From Pseudomonas sp. NFR16 (GTDB lineage Bacteria > Pseudomonadota > Gammaproteobacteria > Pseudomonadales > Pseudomonadaceae), in contig NZ_FNYJ01000002.1 in the NCBI RefSeq assembly GCF_900108875.1, positions 1 to 64,000 on the forward strand: 64,000 nt of DNA. Direction: 5' to 3'. Below the pieces are notes generated by a model, which was not told the DNA's origin, did not search any database, and saw only the letters and a list, made by a program, of their open reading frames with translations. Of the stretch, positions 8,615 to 17,112 are shown in pieces. Position 1 is the stretch's first letter; each line of letters starts with the position of its first letter. Both the position numbers and the translations under genes were made by a program.

Positions 8615-10290
8615 GCCTCATGAATCAACTGATCGTCGCGCCGATCCTGTTGCCGGTGCTGACCGCTGCGCTGATGCTCTGGCTGGGGGAGAAACACAGA
8701 CCCTTGAAGGCGCGCATCAATCTGCTGTCGACTGCGCTGGGCCTGGGAATCGCCATCACGCTGATGATGTGGGTGCAAAAAACCGGCACCACCGGATCGA
8801 TCGGCGTGTACCTGCCAGGCAACTGGGAATCGCCGTTCGGGATCGTGCTGGTGATCGATCATCTCTCGGCACTGATGCTGGTGCTGACGGGGATCGTCGC
8901 CTTCTGCGCGCTGCTGTTCGCCCTCGCACGCTGGGACCGGGCGGGCGCCAGCTTTCACGCGCTATTCCAGATCCAACTGATGGGCCTGTACGGCGCGTTC
9001 CTGACGGCCGATCTGTTCAACCTGTTCGTGTTTTTCGAGGTGCTGCTGGCGGCATCGTACGGCCTGATGCTACACGGGTCCGGCCGCGCGCGGGTGTCGG
9101 CCGGCCTGCATTACATCACCATCAACCTGCTGGCCTCGTCGCTGTTTCTGATCGGTGCGGCGCTGATCTATGGCGTTACCGGGACCCTGAACCTGGCCGA
9201 CCTCGCCGTGAAGATTCCGCAGGTGCCGGACGCTGACTTGGGCCTGCTGCACGCAGGCGCTGCCATCCTGGCGGTGGCGTTTCTCGCCAAGGCCGGCATG
9301 TGGCCGCTCAACTTCTGGCTGGTGCCGGCCTATTCTGCCGCCAGCGCGCCGGTGGCGGCGCTCTTCGCGATCATGACCAAAGTCGGCGCCTACACATTGT
9401 TGCGTCTGTGGACGCTAATGTTTTCCGGGCAAGCGGGCGCATCGGCGTTCTTCGGCGGTCAGTGGTTGATCTGGGGCGGGATGGCGACGCTGACCGTGGC
9501 GGCCGTTTCGGTGGTGGCCGCCCAGCGCCTGGAGCGCATGGCCAGCCTGAGCATTCTGGTTTCGGCAGGGATTCTGCTGTCGGCCGTCGGCTTCGCCCAG
9601 CCAAGCCTCACGGCCGGCGCGCTGTTCTATCTGGTCAGCTCGACCCTGGCACTGAGCGCGCTGTTCCTGCTGGCCGAGCTGATCGAGCGTTCTCGCTCGG
9701 CCAACGATATTGCGCTCGAAGAAGACGCCGACCAGCTGCCCAAGGCGCTGGAATCGCTGCATCCCGTGCCTGGCACCAATCTGGACGACGAACAGAAAGC
9801 GCTGGTCGGTCAGGTGATTCCCTGGACGATGGCCTTCCTGGGCCTGAGTTTCATTGCCTGTGCGCTGTTGATCATCGGCATGCCGCCGCTGTCGGGCTTC
9901 CTCGGCAAATTGACGCTGATCAGCGCCCTGCTCAACCCGCTGGGCCTGGACGTGGCGAAAGATGAGGCCATCCGAGGCGACAGCTGGACGCTGGTGGCGT
10001 TGTTGATCGTTTCCGGTCTGGCGTCGCTGTTTGCCTTCGTGCGCGTCGGTATCAAGCGCTTCTGGACCCCGCAGGAACGCCCGTCACCGCTGTTGCGCCT
10101 GAACGAGTGCATTCCCATCGCGATTCTGCTTGGCTGCTCGATCGTGCTGACATTCAAGGCTCAAGCGCTGCTGCATTACACCGAGGACACCGCGCAGGCG
10201 CTGCATGATCCACAGCAATACGTGCTGTCGGTGATGGCCGCAAAGCCGGTGCCGGGTCCGATCACCGCGACGTCGGAGGTGCAGCCGTGA
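8611..10290 (+). CDS. Na+/H+ antiporter subunit D (MnhD/MrpD)
   Basis: A 559-residue polytopic protein of the proton-translocating antiporter family (NuoL/M/N-like). The antiporter core lies at roughly 130-430, with the conserved AKAGMWPLNFWLVPAYSAASAPV block containing the helix-7/8 lysine and the PPLSGFLGK motif near 430. About 60 residues after 375 form a hydrophilic insert (EEDADQLPKALESLHPVPGTNLDDE). It overlaps both neighbours (ATGA with subunit C, GTGA with subunit E), a sign of strict co-expression. Confidence 0.94.
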   Translation: MSLMNQLIVAPILLPVLTAALMLWLGEKHRPLKARINLLSTALGLGIAITLMMWVQKTGTTGSIGVYLPGNWESPFGIVLVIDHLSALMLVLTGIVAFCALLFALARWDRAGASFHALFQIQLMGLYGAFLTADLFNLFVFFEVLLAASYGLMLHGSGRARVSAGLHYITINLLASSLFLIGAALIYGVTGTLNLADLAVKIPQVPDADLGLLHAGAAILAVAFLAKAGMWPLNFWLVPAYSAASAPVAALFAIMTKVGAYTLLRLWTLMFSGQAGASAFFGGQWLIWGGMATLTVAAVSVVAAQRLERMASLSILVSAGILLSAVGFAQPSLTAGALFYLVSSTLALSALFLLAELIERSRSANDIALEEDADQLPKALESLHPVPGTNLDDEQKALVGQVIPWTMAFLGLSFIACALLIIGMPPLSGFLGKLTLISALLNPLGLDVAKDEAIRGDSWTLVALLIVSGLASLFAFVRVGIKRFWTPQERPSPLLRLNECIPIAILLGCSIVLTFKAQALLHYTEDTAQALHDPQQYVLSVMAAKPVPGPITATSEVQP

Positions 10291-10775
10291 AGCGCCTGTT
10301 CCCTGCTCCGCTGCTGTCACTGTCACTTTGTGCCCTGTGGTTGTTGCTCAACCTGTCCCTCAGCGCCGGCAACCTGCTGCTCGGCCTGCTGCTGGGGCTT
10401 GTCGCGCCGTTGATGTTCGCCCCGCTGCGGCCGTTGCCGGTAAGCATTCGCAAGCCGTTCGTGGCGATCAGGCTGTTTGTGCAGGTGGGCCGCGACGTCG
10501 TGTCGTCGAACCTCGCCGTGGCCTGGGGCATCCTGCGCGCGCGCAGCCGGCCGCCACGCTCGGCCTTCGTCAAGGTGCCGCTGGACCTGCGCGACGCCAA
10601 CGGCCTGGCGGCCCTGTCGATGATCTGCACCGTGGTGCCCGGCACCGTGTGGTCGGAACTGGCCCTGGACCGCAGCGTTCTGCTGATGCACGTCTTCGAT
10701 CTGGATGACGAAGCCCGGTTCATCGAACACTTCAAGACCACGTACGAACGCCCTTTGATGGAGATTTTTCAATGA
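10287..10775 (+). CDS. Na+/H+ antiporter subunit E (MnhE/MrpE)
   Basis: A 162-residue subunit with two N-terminal membrane segments and a cytoplasmic tail. The conserved region SMICTVVPGTVWSELALDRSVLLMHVFDL is diagnostic of MnhE. Translation starts at GTG within the four-base overlap GTGA with subunit D, and the gene ends in an ATGA overlap with subunit F. It is needed for assembly or stability of the Mrp complex in studied homologues. Confidence 0.92.
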   Translation: MKRLFPAPLLSLSLCALWLLLNLSLSAGNLLLGLLLGLVAPLMFAPLRPLPVSIRKPFVAIRLFVQVGRDVVSSNLAVAWGILRARSRPPRSAFVKVPLDLRDANGLAALSMICTVVPGTVWSELALDRSVLLMHVFDLDDEARFIEHFKTTYERPLMEIFQ

Positions 10776-11050
10776 GCGGCCTGCTCACCCAAGCGATCCT
10801 GTTCAGCCTGTCGGTGTTCGCGTTCGCCATGGTCCTCACTCTGATCCGCCTGTTCAAGGGACCTTCGGCGCAAGACCGCGTACTGGCGCTGGACTATCTG
10901 TACATCCTGGCGATGCTGATGATGCTGGTGCTGGGCATCCGCTACGCCAGCGACACCTACTTCGAAGCGGCGCTGTTGATCGCCCTGTTCGGCTTCGTCG
11001 GCTCGTTCGCGCTGGCCAAATTCCTCTTGCGTGGCGAGGTGATCGAATGA
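10772..11050 (+). CDS. Na+/H+ antiporter subunit F (MnhF/MrpF)
   Basis: A 92-residue protein with three membrane helices. The family-typical segment LIRLFKGPSAQDRVLALD lies after the first helix, and the C-terminus ends FALAKFLLRGEVIE. ATGA overlaps at both ends tie it to subunits E and G. Confidence 0.92.
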   Translation: MSGLLTQAILFSLSVFAFAMVLTLIRLFKGPSAQDRVLALDYLYILAMLMMLVLGIRYASDTYFEAALLIALFGFVGSFALAKFLLRGEVIE

Positions 11051-11415
11051 ATTCGCTGTACGTGTTGCCGTTCTGGGTTGAAGTGTTGACGGCAGTGTTA
11101 CTGGTGCTGAGCAGCCTTTTCGCCCTGATCGGTGCGATCGGGCTGTTGCGGATGAAGGATTTTTTCCAGCGCATGCATCCGCCGGCGCTGGCGTCGACGC
11201 TCGGCGCCTGGTGCGTCGCACTTGCGTCGATCATCTACTTCTCGGCGACGAAGAGCGCGCTGGTGCTGCACGCCTGGCTGATTCCGATTCTGCTGGCGAT
11301 CACGGTGCCGGTGACGACGCTGCTGCTGGCCAGAACCGGTTTGTTCCGCAAGCGCATGGCCGGTGACGACGACGTGCCACCGGAAGTTTCCGAAGGGCGC
11401 CACGAGGGGAAATGA
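11047..11415 (+). CDS. Na+/H+ antiporter subunit G (MnhG/MrpG)
   Basis: The last subunit of the operon, 122 residues with three membrane segments. The GLLRMKDFFQRMHPPALASTLGAWCV motif is characteristic of MnhG, where the conserved RxxDxFxRxHA-type loop joins helices 1 and 2. The hydrophilic C-terminal 25 residues are variable. No T-rich terminator hairpin is apparent before the convergent gene that ends at 11480. Confidence 0.92.
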   Translation: MNSLYVLPFWVEVLTAVLLVLSSLFALIGAIGLLRMKDFFQRMHPPALASTLGAWCVALASIIYFSATKSALVLHAWLIPILLAITVPVTTLLLARTGLFRKRMAGDDDVPPEVSEGRHEGK

Positions 11416-11479
11416 TCGTCAGTGGCGACGCCGCGCGCTGCCCGACCCGAGCCAGGATCACAGGCCCTGCCGGGGTGCC

Positions 11480-11962
11480 TTACTCGCTGGCCTTGAACAC
11501 CAGCTCGCCCTTGCGCCACTTGGCGGCCTTGGCGGTGGCGGACTTGAGCACTTTGCTCAGGCCGGTCTGAATCTGCTCATGGGCGGCAAATACCATGAAC
11601 ACGCTCTGGGATTCCTTGAACACGATGCCGTGGCCTTCCGGCACTTCAACGAACGCGTATTCGCCCAGACCATATATGGTCATCTTGATGTCGCGAAACT
11701 TGATTTCAAACTTGCCGCCTTCACGGCTGGGCAGTACCGAGGCGCGGAAATGGTCACCCACTTTCAATTCCAGGCGTGGCTTGTCGTCAACCACCAGAGC
11801 CGTCTCGGTGTCGATTTCAGACATGTAAATGCCTTCGGGGGACTGCTCGATAACGTAAACGAAACGTGCCTGGAACTGCTTCACCAACTTCGCGCGCAAA
11901 TCTCCCAGCACGAATAACGCATGGGTATCCAGATTACTTACTGCCAATGTACCAACCCCCAA
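11480..11962 (-). CDS. Uncharacterised conserved soluble protein
   Basis: About 155-160 residues; I do not recognise the family. It is soluble with mixed charge, has no signal peptide, and is rich in beta-prone segments (ARFVYVIEQSPEGIYMSEID, FEIKFRDIKMTIYGLGEYAFVEVPE) with a lysine-rich C-terminus. No ATG occurs near the start. TTG at 11962 or TTG at 11947 (preceded by a GGGGG tract) are the options, and I favour 11947. It is convergent with the Sha operon, with a 64-nt gap. The codon pattern is typical of the window, so it is probably a real gene. Confidence 0.55.
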   Translation of the reverse strand: MGVGTLAVSNLDTHALFVLGDLRAKLVKQFQARFVYVIEQSPEGIYMSEIDTETALVVDDKPRLELKVGDHFRASVLPSREGGKFEIKFRDIKMTIYGLGEYAFVEVPEGHGIVFKESQSVFMVFAAHEQIQTGLSKVLKSATAKAAKWRKGELVFKASE

Positions 11963-12295
11963 CCTGATAGGAACTTGCCCGGCCGAGGGCCAGGCAAGGA
12001 AAATTCGACATGAAAAAAAGTGCGCCCCTGAAGCCGGGCGCTGGCATGAACACGGATTCTACCGGCAGTGAGTCTATACGGGATATATGCCTTTCGTCCG
12101 TAATCTCACAGATTTTGTACACGAATGTCACCGGCACCCTGTGTGCAGTCGGTTCCATGCATGGCGCCGTTCGAGCTGAATCGATACGGCAGATCGTTAG
12201 AACTCTTGCCGGTCCCCGATACTCACATATGCACGGAGTCGATGACGCCAATCACTCAGTACATTTCGGGCGTCGAGCCCATCGAGGAGAAAGAC
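11963..12295. other. Intergenic region between divergent small genes
   Basis: This 333-nt stretch separates the minus-strand gene ending at 11480 from the DUF2789 gene. A short hairpin (GCGCCC...GGGCGC) lies at about 12023-12042, and the DUF2789 Shine-Dalgarno GAGGAGA is at 12284-12290. Open frames crossing it have poor codon character. I see no other gene or repeat. Confidence 0.4.
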
Positions 12296-12532
12296 ATGGA
12301 CATGACTCAACCCACACTTGAAGCGTTGTTCGACCAGTTGGGACTGGATTCGGACGAGGCCAGCATCGACGCATTCGTCGCCGCACATCAATTGCCGGAC
12401 GATGTGAAGCTGATCGAGGCGGATTTCTGGACACCGCAACAGGCCAGGTATCTGAAGGAGGAACTGCGCGCCGACGGCGAGTGGGCGCCCATCGTCGATG
12501 ACCTCAACGAGCGGCTTCACCCAAAAAAGTAA
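12296..12532 (+). CDS. DUF2789 family protein
   Basis: A 78-residue protein matching DUF2789, a small family common in Pseudomonas and relatives with no assigned function. The hallmark pattern is LEALFDQLGL...SIDAFVAAHQLPDDVKLIEADFW followed by QARYLKEELRADGEWAPIVDDLN. The frame extends upstream to 12125, but the ATG at 12296 has GAGGAGA six bases before it and gives the usual family length. Mostly alpha-helical and acidic; cytoplasmic. Confidence 0.82.
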   Translation: MDMTQPTLEALFDQLGLDSDEASIDAFVAAHQLPDDVKLIEADFWTPQQARYLKEELRADGEWAPIVDDLNERLHPKK

Positions 12533-12543
12533 ACCGACGTAAA

Positions 12544-12575
12544 GACAATGGCGGCCCGGTCAGGCCGCCATTGTC
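12544..12575. terminator. Bidirectional hairpin shared by two convergent genes
   Basis: A perfect 13-bp stem (12544-12556 with 12563-12575) has a 6-nt loop. It begins 12 nt after the DUF2789 stop and includes the stop codon of the minus-strand gene ending at 12560. The T-tracts are weak on both strands (TTT on the minus strand), so efficiency is uncertain. Confidence 0.6.
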
Positions 12576-12748
12576 AGTTGTTGCATCCACGCACTGCGGC
12601 ACTCTTCGGCCTCCACGCGGCGTTCGAACGCCGTGCCGCGCTGCTCTCCGTTGATCAGCACGACCCAACAGACGCGCAGGCCCCGCTGGCGAAACGACGC
12701 GGGTACGCCCTGACCGATCATCACTGCGATATCGATATTGCTTCGCAT
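12560..12748 (-). CDS. Small conserved hypothetical protein (62 aa)
   Basis: Unrecognised 62-residue protein beginning MRSNIDIAVMIGQGV. A beta-rich stretch (GLRVCWVVLINGEQRGTAFE) is followed by a helical tail with AEECRSAWMQQLTMAA. The start at 12748 is chosen over 12775 because GGAGGATGGC directly precedes it. Its 3' end lies inside the strong hairpin shared with the DUF2789 gene. No membrane segment or signal peptide. Confidence 0.6.
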   Translation of the reverse strand: MRSNIDIAVMIGQGVPASFRQRGLRVCWVVLINGEQRGTAFERRVEAEECRSAWMQQLTMAA

Positions 12749-12868
12749 GCCATCCTCCAGGGATCTCTTGAGCATTCAGCGATGGCGCCATGATAAGGGT
12801 GGCCCTGCGTCGGAAAAAGCTATCCCAGGAATAGGTGATTTGCATGATCGGCAACACACTTTCAGCCC

Positions 12869-14338
12869 TCAATGTGGATAACCGGGCTGCCCGACATTCA
12901 TGAACGCCTGTCGACCATTATCGCCAGGCGCGTGCACGAACAAATTGCCCACCAGGGAATCACGACTGCCAAACGAGTTGTTCCAGTGGGCCGAGCAGTG
13001 GATGTAGCGCCGGTACAGGATCGTCATATCCTCCTCGTCGAGCGGCGGCGCTTCGCCTTGGCCAAACGCGATCAGGCGGTCCGCGATCCCGCGCAGTTCG
13101 GGCGGCAGGCTGGTTGCCGGCGAATCCACAATCGCCTCGAAGGGCACGCCTTGCGCACACGCCAACGCGTGCATGAGCCTCAGATAAATCCGTGACAGAT
13201 GGCCGAACACCCGTCGTTCGAGCATGACCGTGGCCACCACGGTCTTCATGCCGCGCATCCGCGGTCCTACCCGCTCGATGCACTCGACGCCCAGGCGGGC
13301 ACTGTCGTCGTCGGGGTCGAGCCAGCGCTGGGCGTTGAGCCCGGACAGTTGCGCATGAGCCTGCAGCCACGCCTCGGTGCTGTCGAATGGTGTATCGGCG
13401 CTCACCAGACTGCGCAGTGGCCGGCTGAGAGCAACCCGCTCAAGCGCCTGAGGCTGATAGCCGCCCCCCACATCCGAATGGCTGCCGGGCAGAACGATCT
13501 CCTTTTCCCAGTGCGGCCTGACGCTGTTGAGGGCGAAATTCCGCCGATGCTCATCCCCCGCCACCAGATGCAATACCTGTTGTGCGCATCCGGGGGGGAG
13601 GAACAGATTGACCCGGTTATTCACACTGTCCCGGACATTGCCCAGATCGGACAACCCGCCCACCGCGGCGACGGTGTCAAACAGCCCGATGACGTTGAGC
13701 CGCACATGGCCGCCGGACCAGGAGAAATCAGGCACAAACGGCAGGTTGCGGGCATCGAGCACCCCATCCAGCGCGCCTTTGGCCTGCTTGAGCACTTCAT
13801 TGGCAAAGTGACGCGCCGACGCCGCCCCTCGGCTGAATCCAAAGACGTCGAACTCGAGCGCGGCGATGACGCAGCCGGGGTTATCGCCGCGAAAGGTGGC
13901 AAGCACATCGGCGATCTTCTTGATGCTTCTGGACACCTTTGCGACGACGCCGGTCGTTCCGCGACCGAACCCTTGACCGGAGAGTCTTGAGTCTCTGCCG
14001 CCCGACGTCGTGCCGACGCCGCTGATATAAATCGACCGATAGACTTTCAGCCCATCGCCCGCGTTATGGGCGCGAGGTTGATCACGGTAAAGCGCCGCCA
14101 GCCTGGCGATATTGGTGAGATCGTTTGCATAACTGCTGTCGGGGTCGCTGTGGCGCCCGCCGCATTCCTTGATGTGGGCATTGGCATACACTTCAGACAT
14201 CGCCTGACAATCGGCGCCGATCTGACTGTTGACGCGGTTATTGCCGGTTCCATCGAAGAACAGGCCGATCCGCACGGTGACCTCCAGAGCGTTGAGCAAG
14301 GTAGCGTCAGCGTGCGGCTTCAAAGGGGTGGTTTTCAT
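12869..14338 (-). CDS. Tle1-type DUF2235 lipase/phospholipase, orphan T6SS effector candidate
   Basis: A 489-residue alpha/beta hydrolase of the DUF2235 (T6SS phospholipase effector Tle1-like) family. Visible motifs are GLFFDGTGNN (25-34), the nucleophile elbow GFSRG (167-171, Ser169), FDTVAAVGG with the likely Asp221, and GSHSDVGGGY with the likely His287, together forming a complete Ser-Asp-His set. Known Tle1 enzymes are phospholipases injected by type VI secretion. The ATG at 14338 is preferred over 14347 because AAGGA is spaced 8 nt from it. No vgrG, PAAR, chaperone (DUF4123) or lipoprotein-like immunity gene flanks it, which is unusual for a secreted Tle. A housekeeping hydrolase role cannot be excluded. 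Confidence 0.8.
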   Translation of the reverse strand: MKTTPLKPHADATLLNALEVTVRIGLFFDGTGNNRVNSQIGADCQAMSEVYANAHIKECGGRHSDPDSSYANDLTNIARLAALYRDQPRAHNAGDGLKVYRSIYISGVGTTSGGRDSRLSGQGFGRGTTGVVAKVSRSIKKIADVLATFRGDNPGCVIAALEFDVFGFSRGAASARHFANEVLKQAKGALDGVLDARNLPFVPDFSWSGGHVRLNVIGLFDTVAAVGGLSDLGNVRDSVNNRVNLFLPPGCAQQVLHLVAGDEHRRNFALNSVRPHWEKEIVLPGSHSDVGGGYQPQALERVALSRPLRSLVSADTPFDSTEAWLQAHAQLSGLNAQRWLDPDDDSARLGVECIERVGPRMRGMKTVVATVMLERRVFGHLSRIYLRLMHALACAQGVPFEAIVDSPATSLPPELRGIADRLIAFGQGEAPPLDEEDMTILYRRYIHCSAHWNNSFGSRDSLVGNLFVHAPGDNGRQAFMNVGQPGYPH

Positions 14339-14607
14339 GAGAGTCATCCTTGAGTACTGGATCCCGCCCGGTCTACATATCCGGACACATACCCACAGAA
14401 TGCTCGCACTCGAAACATCGTCAATTGGCCAGACAACGCTTCAGAAACTTCCCACTTGAATCTCAGACCGATAAAGCGCTCATAGGCTGTTCAACCTACA
14501 AACCCCAGCGCTTTATCCACCGCGTTAAACATTCGGAACAGAAATTGAACGCCACGGACTCACGTTGAGCCCGCCCAGGTTTCGCCACCTTACAAAACGC
14601 CGTAAAC

Positions 14608-16230
14608 CTACCCCTTGCCAGCGACGCCGGCCTCCGGTCGATACCCCAGGCGCAAACCGCCCCAGTGGCGTCCCTTGACCATGATCGGCACGGACAGATC
14701 GTGCATCAGTTCGCCGGTGTCGCGGGTGTAGGTTTGCAGGAGCACCGGCTGTTGGTGGCTGCCACAGCGGATTCCCGTGCGATCGTCGAATTTACGCTTG
14801 GTACGGTTCTGCACCGTATCGACGGCAGCGTCGCCAGTCAGCGGGCGGCTGAACGCCTGATTGTGCGTAGGCACATACCCTTGCTGCGTGCAGGCAATGG
14901 CAAACACCAATCCTTCGTGTCGAGACAGCAAAGGCTCTTGAATGGCGGGCAGCACCTGGTCGGTGTAACGGTCGAAGCGGGTCTGGTACTTGGCCGGCGA
15001 GGTGTTGGCGATGGGTTGATAGCTGCGATCGAACAGATCCGCGAGGGCCACGCGCCCCTGATCGATGTCCTGTTCGAATTTGTGCGCGATCTGACCGGCG
15101 CCCTCACGGGCCAGATCGTAAATGCGCTGGTGGTAATCATCCAGACCGACCTGGGCGAGCCGTTCGCTGATAGTCTCGGCCTGCCCTTCCATCTGCACCG
15201 CCGACTGCGCCAGGCGCCGGGTCTGGTCGTCGCTGATGGCAAGGTCGCTGCGCATCTGCTCGACCGCCACGAACAGGCTGCTCAATTGCTCCTGATTGGT
15301 CTGGGCACCGCGGGCGATTTCGCCGACCTGACTTTCCACGTCCACGGCCAGCCGGGCAATGCTGCCCAGTTGCTGGCCGGTGGTTTCGACCTGCGCGACG
15401 CCGCCATCGAGATCGCCGGACAACTGACGAATCTGCTCCACCACCTGAGCGGTACGCTGCTGGATATCGGCAACCATCGCGCCGACCTCTCCAGTGGCCG
15501 TAGCGGTGCGTCCCGCCAGCCCCCGCACCTCGTCGGCGACCACTGCAAAACCGCGACCGTGTTCGCCCGCTCGGGCGGCTTCGATGGCGGCGTTCAGCGC
15601 CAGCAGGTTGGTCTGGCTGGCAATGGACTGAATAACGGCTGTCACCCGCTGAATGTCCTCGCTGCGTTGGCTGAGCGCCTCGATCGACTCGCGGCTGTCA
15701 TCGGCACGCTGGCTGAGCTGATGCATCAGGTCGATCGACTGGTTGAGCACGGCCAGTCCGGCGTCGCTGCTTTCCCGGGCCTGACTGGCGGCGCCCAGCG
15801 CCTGCTGGCTTAACGCGGAGGTTGCACGTTCAGTGGCGATCATCACATCGGCGCTGCTGACGATCTGTTCGGCCGCGTCCACCTGAGATTGCAACTTGCC
15901 CGCCAGTTGCCTGACGGAAAACGCCACGGCGGCCGCCGACAGGGCATTGTGGCTGGTGCTGCGGGAGAGATCGCGGGTCAGGAGGCTGATCGCCTCTTCG
16001 CCATCGCCATGTTCGACGACGGGCGCCCGCGGCGTGAAAAAACGCGGCAGCCAGATTGCCAGCAGCGCGAAAGGCAGTGCGAGGTAAACAGGGGCGTCAA
16101 TCTGGATCATGGCCGCAAATGACAGGCTGACAGCCACACTTTGCAGCGTCGGGGTCAGCCACATTCTGGCGATGTGCCGGCCAACGGCCGGTTGCGGGGC
16201 GAACGTGTCCGTACTTCCATTAGCAGCCAT
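14608..16230 (-). CDS. Methyl-accepting chemotaxis protein with a C-terminal sensory-like domain
   Basis: A 540-residue chemoreceptor. A short hairpin of two membrane segments (about 24-66) carries almost no periplasmic part and there is no recognisable HAMP. The signalling hairpin follows (about 195-245), with the canonical [39 protein letters not shown]. The last ~140 residues form a separate domain ending [10 protein letters not shown]...[20 protein letters not shown]...[11 protein letters not shown], a Cache-like pattern seen at the C-terminus of some receptors. Sensing is therefore probably cytoplasmic and downstream of the signalling module, the reverse of the textbook layout. The ligand is unknown. 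Confidence 0.85.
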   Translation of the reverse strand: MAANGSTDTFAPQPAVGRHIARMWLTPTLQSVAVSLSFAAMIQIDAPVYLALPFALLAIWLPRFFTPRAPVVEHGDGEEAISLLTRDLSRSTSHNALSAAAVAFSVRQLAGKLQSQVDAAEQIVSSADVMIATERATSALSQQALGAASQARESSDAGLAVLNQSIDLMHQLSQRADDSRESIEALSQRSEDIQRVTAVIQSIASQTNLLALNAAIEAARAGEHGRGFAVVADEVRGLAGRTATATGEVGAMVADIQQRTAQVVEQIRQLSGDLDGGVAQVETTGQQLGSIARLAVDVESQVGEIARGAQTNQEQLSSLFVAVEQMRSDLAISDDQTRRLAQSAVQMEGQAETISERLAQVGLDDYHQRIYDLAREGAGQIAHKFEQDIDQGRVALADLFDRSYQPIANTSPAKYQTRFDRYTDQVLPAIQEPLLSRHEGLVFAIACTQQGYVPTHNQAFSRPLTGDAAVDTVQNRTKRKFDDRTGIRCGSHQQPVLLQTYTRDTGELMHDLSVPIMVKGRHWGGLRLGYRPEAGVAGKG

Positions 16231-16388
16231 AACTGACCCACCCTGCTTTTCATTATTTTGAAAGCATTAAACGCCAGATAGCGGCCATGCGCTATCAACC
16301 GTTGGTGGTAGTCGGTCGGATTTATTCAGTCAGCGAGCGGCAGTTCACGCGGTTCGACTGCCGGGGGATGGCAGCCGAACCCGGATCG

Positions 16389-16793
16389 TCAGGCCTGACG
16401 CTGATGGCGATCGATCTGCTCGTGACGCTCTTGAGCTTCGATGCAGTATTTGGTGGTCGGGCTGATCAGAAGGCGCTTGAGGCCAATGGGCTCGCCGCTG
16501 TCGTCGCACCAGCCAAAGGTGTCTTCGGCAATGCGCGTCAGGGCCATTTCCAGCTGTGGCAGCATGCGCTGATCGCGATCGATCACGTTCACCAGCCAGT
16601 GGCGCTCTTCTTCCACAGAAGCGGCATCGGCAGGGTCGGCCGGCGTGTCCAGGCTTTCAATCGCAATACGGCTTTGCTCGATGCGCTCATGGATTTCCAC
16701 TTTCATGTCTTGTAGCAACGCTGTGAAGAAAGCGTGCTGCTCGGCGTTCATGTAGTCATCGGCCGGCATCGCCAGCAACTTTTCCTTGGTCAT
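16389..16793 (-). CDS. DksA/TraR-family RNA polymerase secondary-channel protein, DksA2-like
   Basis: A 134-residue DksA paralogue. The coiled-coil tip keeps DxxDxA (DPADAA), needed to act in the secondary channel with ppGpp. The zinc finger is reduced: the usual CxxC...CxxC reads CDDS...CIEA, leaving two of four cysteines. Such cysteine-poor paralogues (P. aeruginosa DksA2 is the model) work without zinc and substitute for DksA under zinc starvation or oxidative stress. The start at 16793 (MTKEKLLAMPADDYMN) follows GAGAAA; the longer frame to 16880 lacks family similarity. Function is inferred from the motif pattern. Confidence 0.82.
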   Translation of the reverse strand: MTKEKLLAMPADDYMNAEQHAFFTALLQDMKVEIHERIEQSRIAIESLDTPADPADAASVEEERHWLVNVIDRDQRMLPQLEMALTRIAEDTFGWCDDSGEPIGLKRLLISPTTKYCIEAQERHEQIDRHQRQA

Positions 16794-17069
16794 TGATTTC
16801 TCTATAAAAAAACGTGCATTAAGGCGAATTAAGGAGCGCCTCAGCGTAACGACGAAAGCGCCATAGTCTCCAAGCGCCACCTGGCACTCAATTTACGAGG
16901 GGCGGCAGTCTAAGGCCGGGTACCGTACTCGGCAACATAATTGATCAGGATTCGCTCAACAAGCCCTGAAATCCCCGGTGGCATTGAGTGAAACCGGTGT
17001 CCGGGGCATTTTCGCATCGACGGTCTCTGACCTGTCGCGTCACCGTCGGTTCAAATTCGCAGCAAAACA

Positions 17070-17097
17070 AAAAGGGCCTGAAACCAGGCCCTTTTTT
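17070..17097. terminator. Strong bidirectional terminator below the inositol transporter operon
   Basis: The stem GGGCCTG / CAGGCCC (17074-17080, 17085-17091) with an AAAC loop is flanked by A5 and T6 tracts. It therefore has a U-run on either strand. It lies 16 nt beyond the stop codon of the permease gene ending at 17113. Confidence 0.9.
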
Positions 17098-17112
17098 CGC
17101 TTCATCTCGGCA

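Noticed and set aside
14665..15813. 382-codon frame on the plus strand
   Set aside because: Antisense to the chemoreceptor signalling domain.
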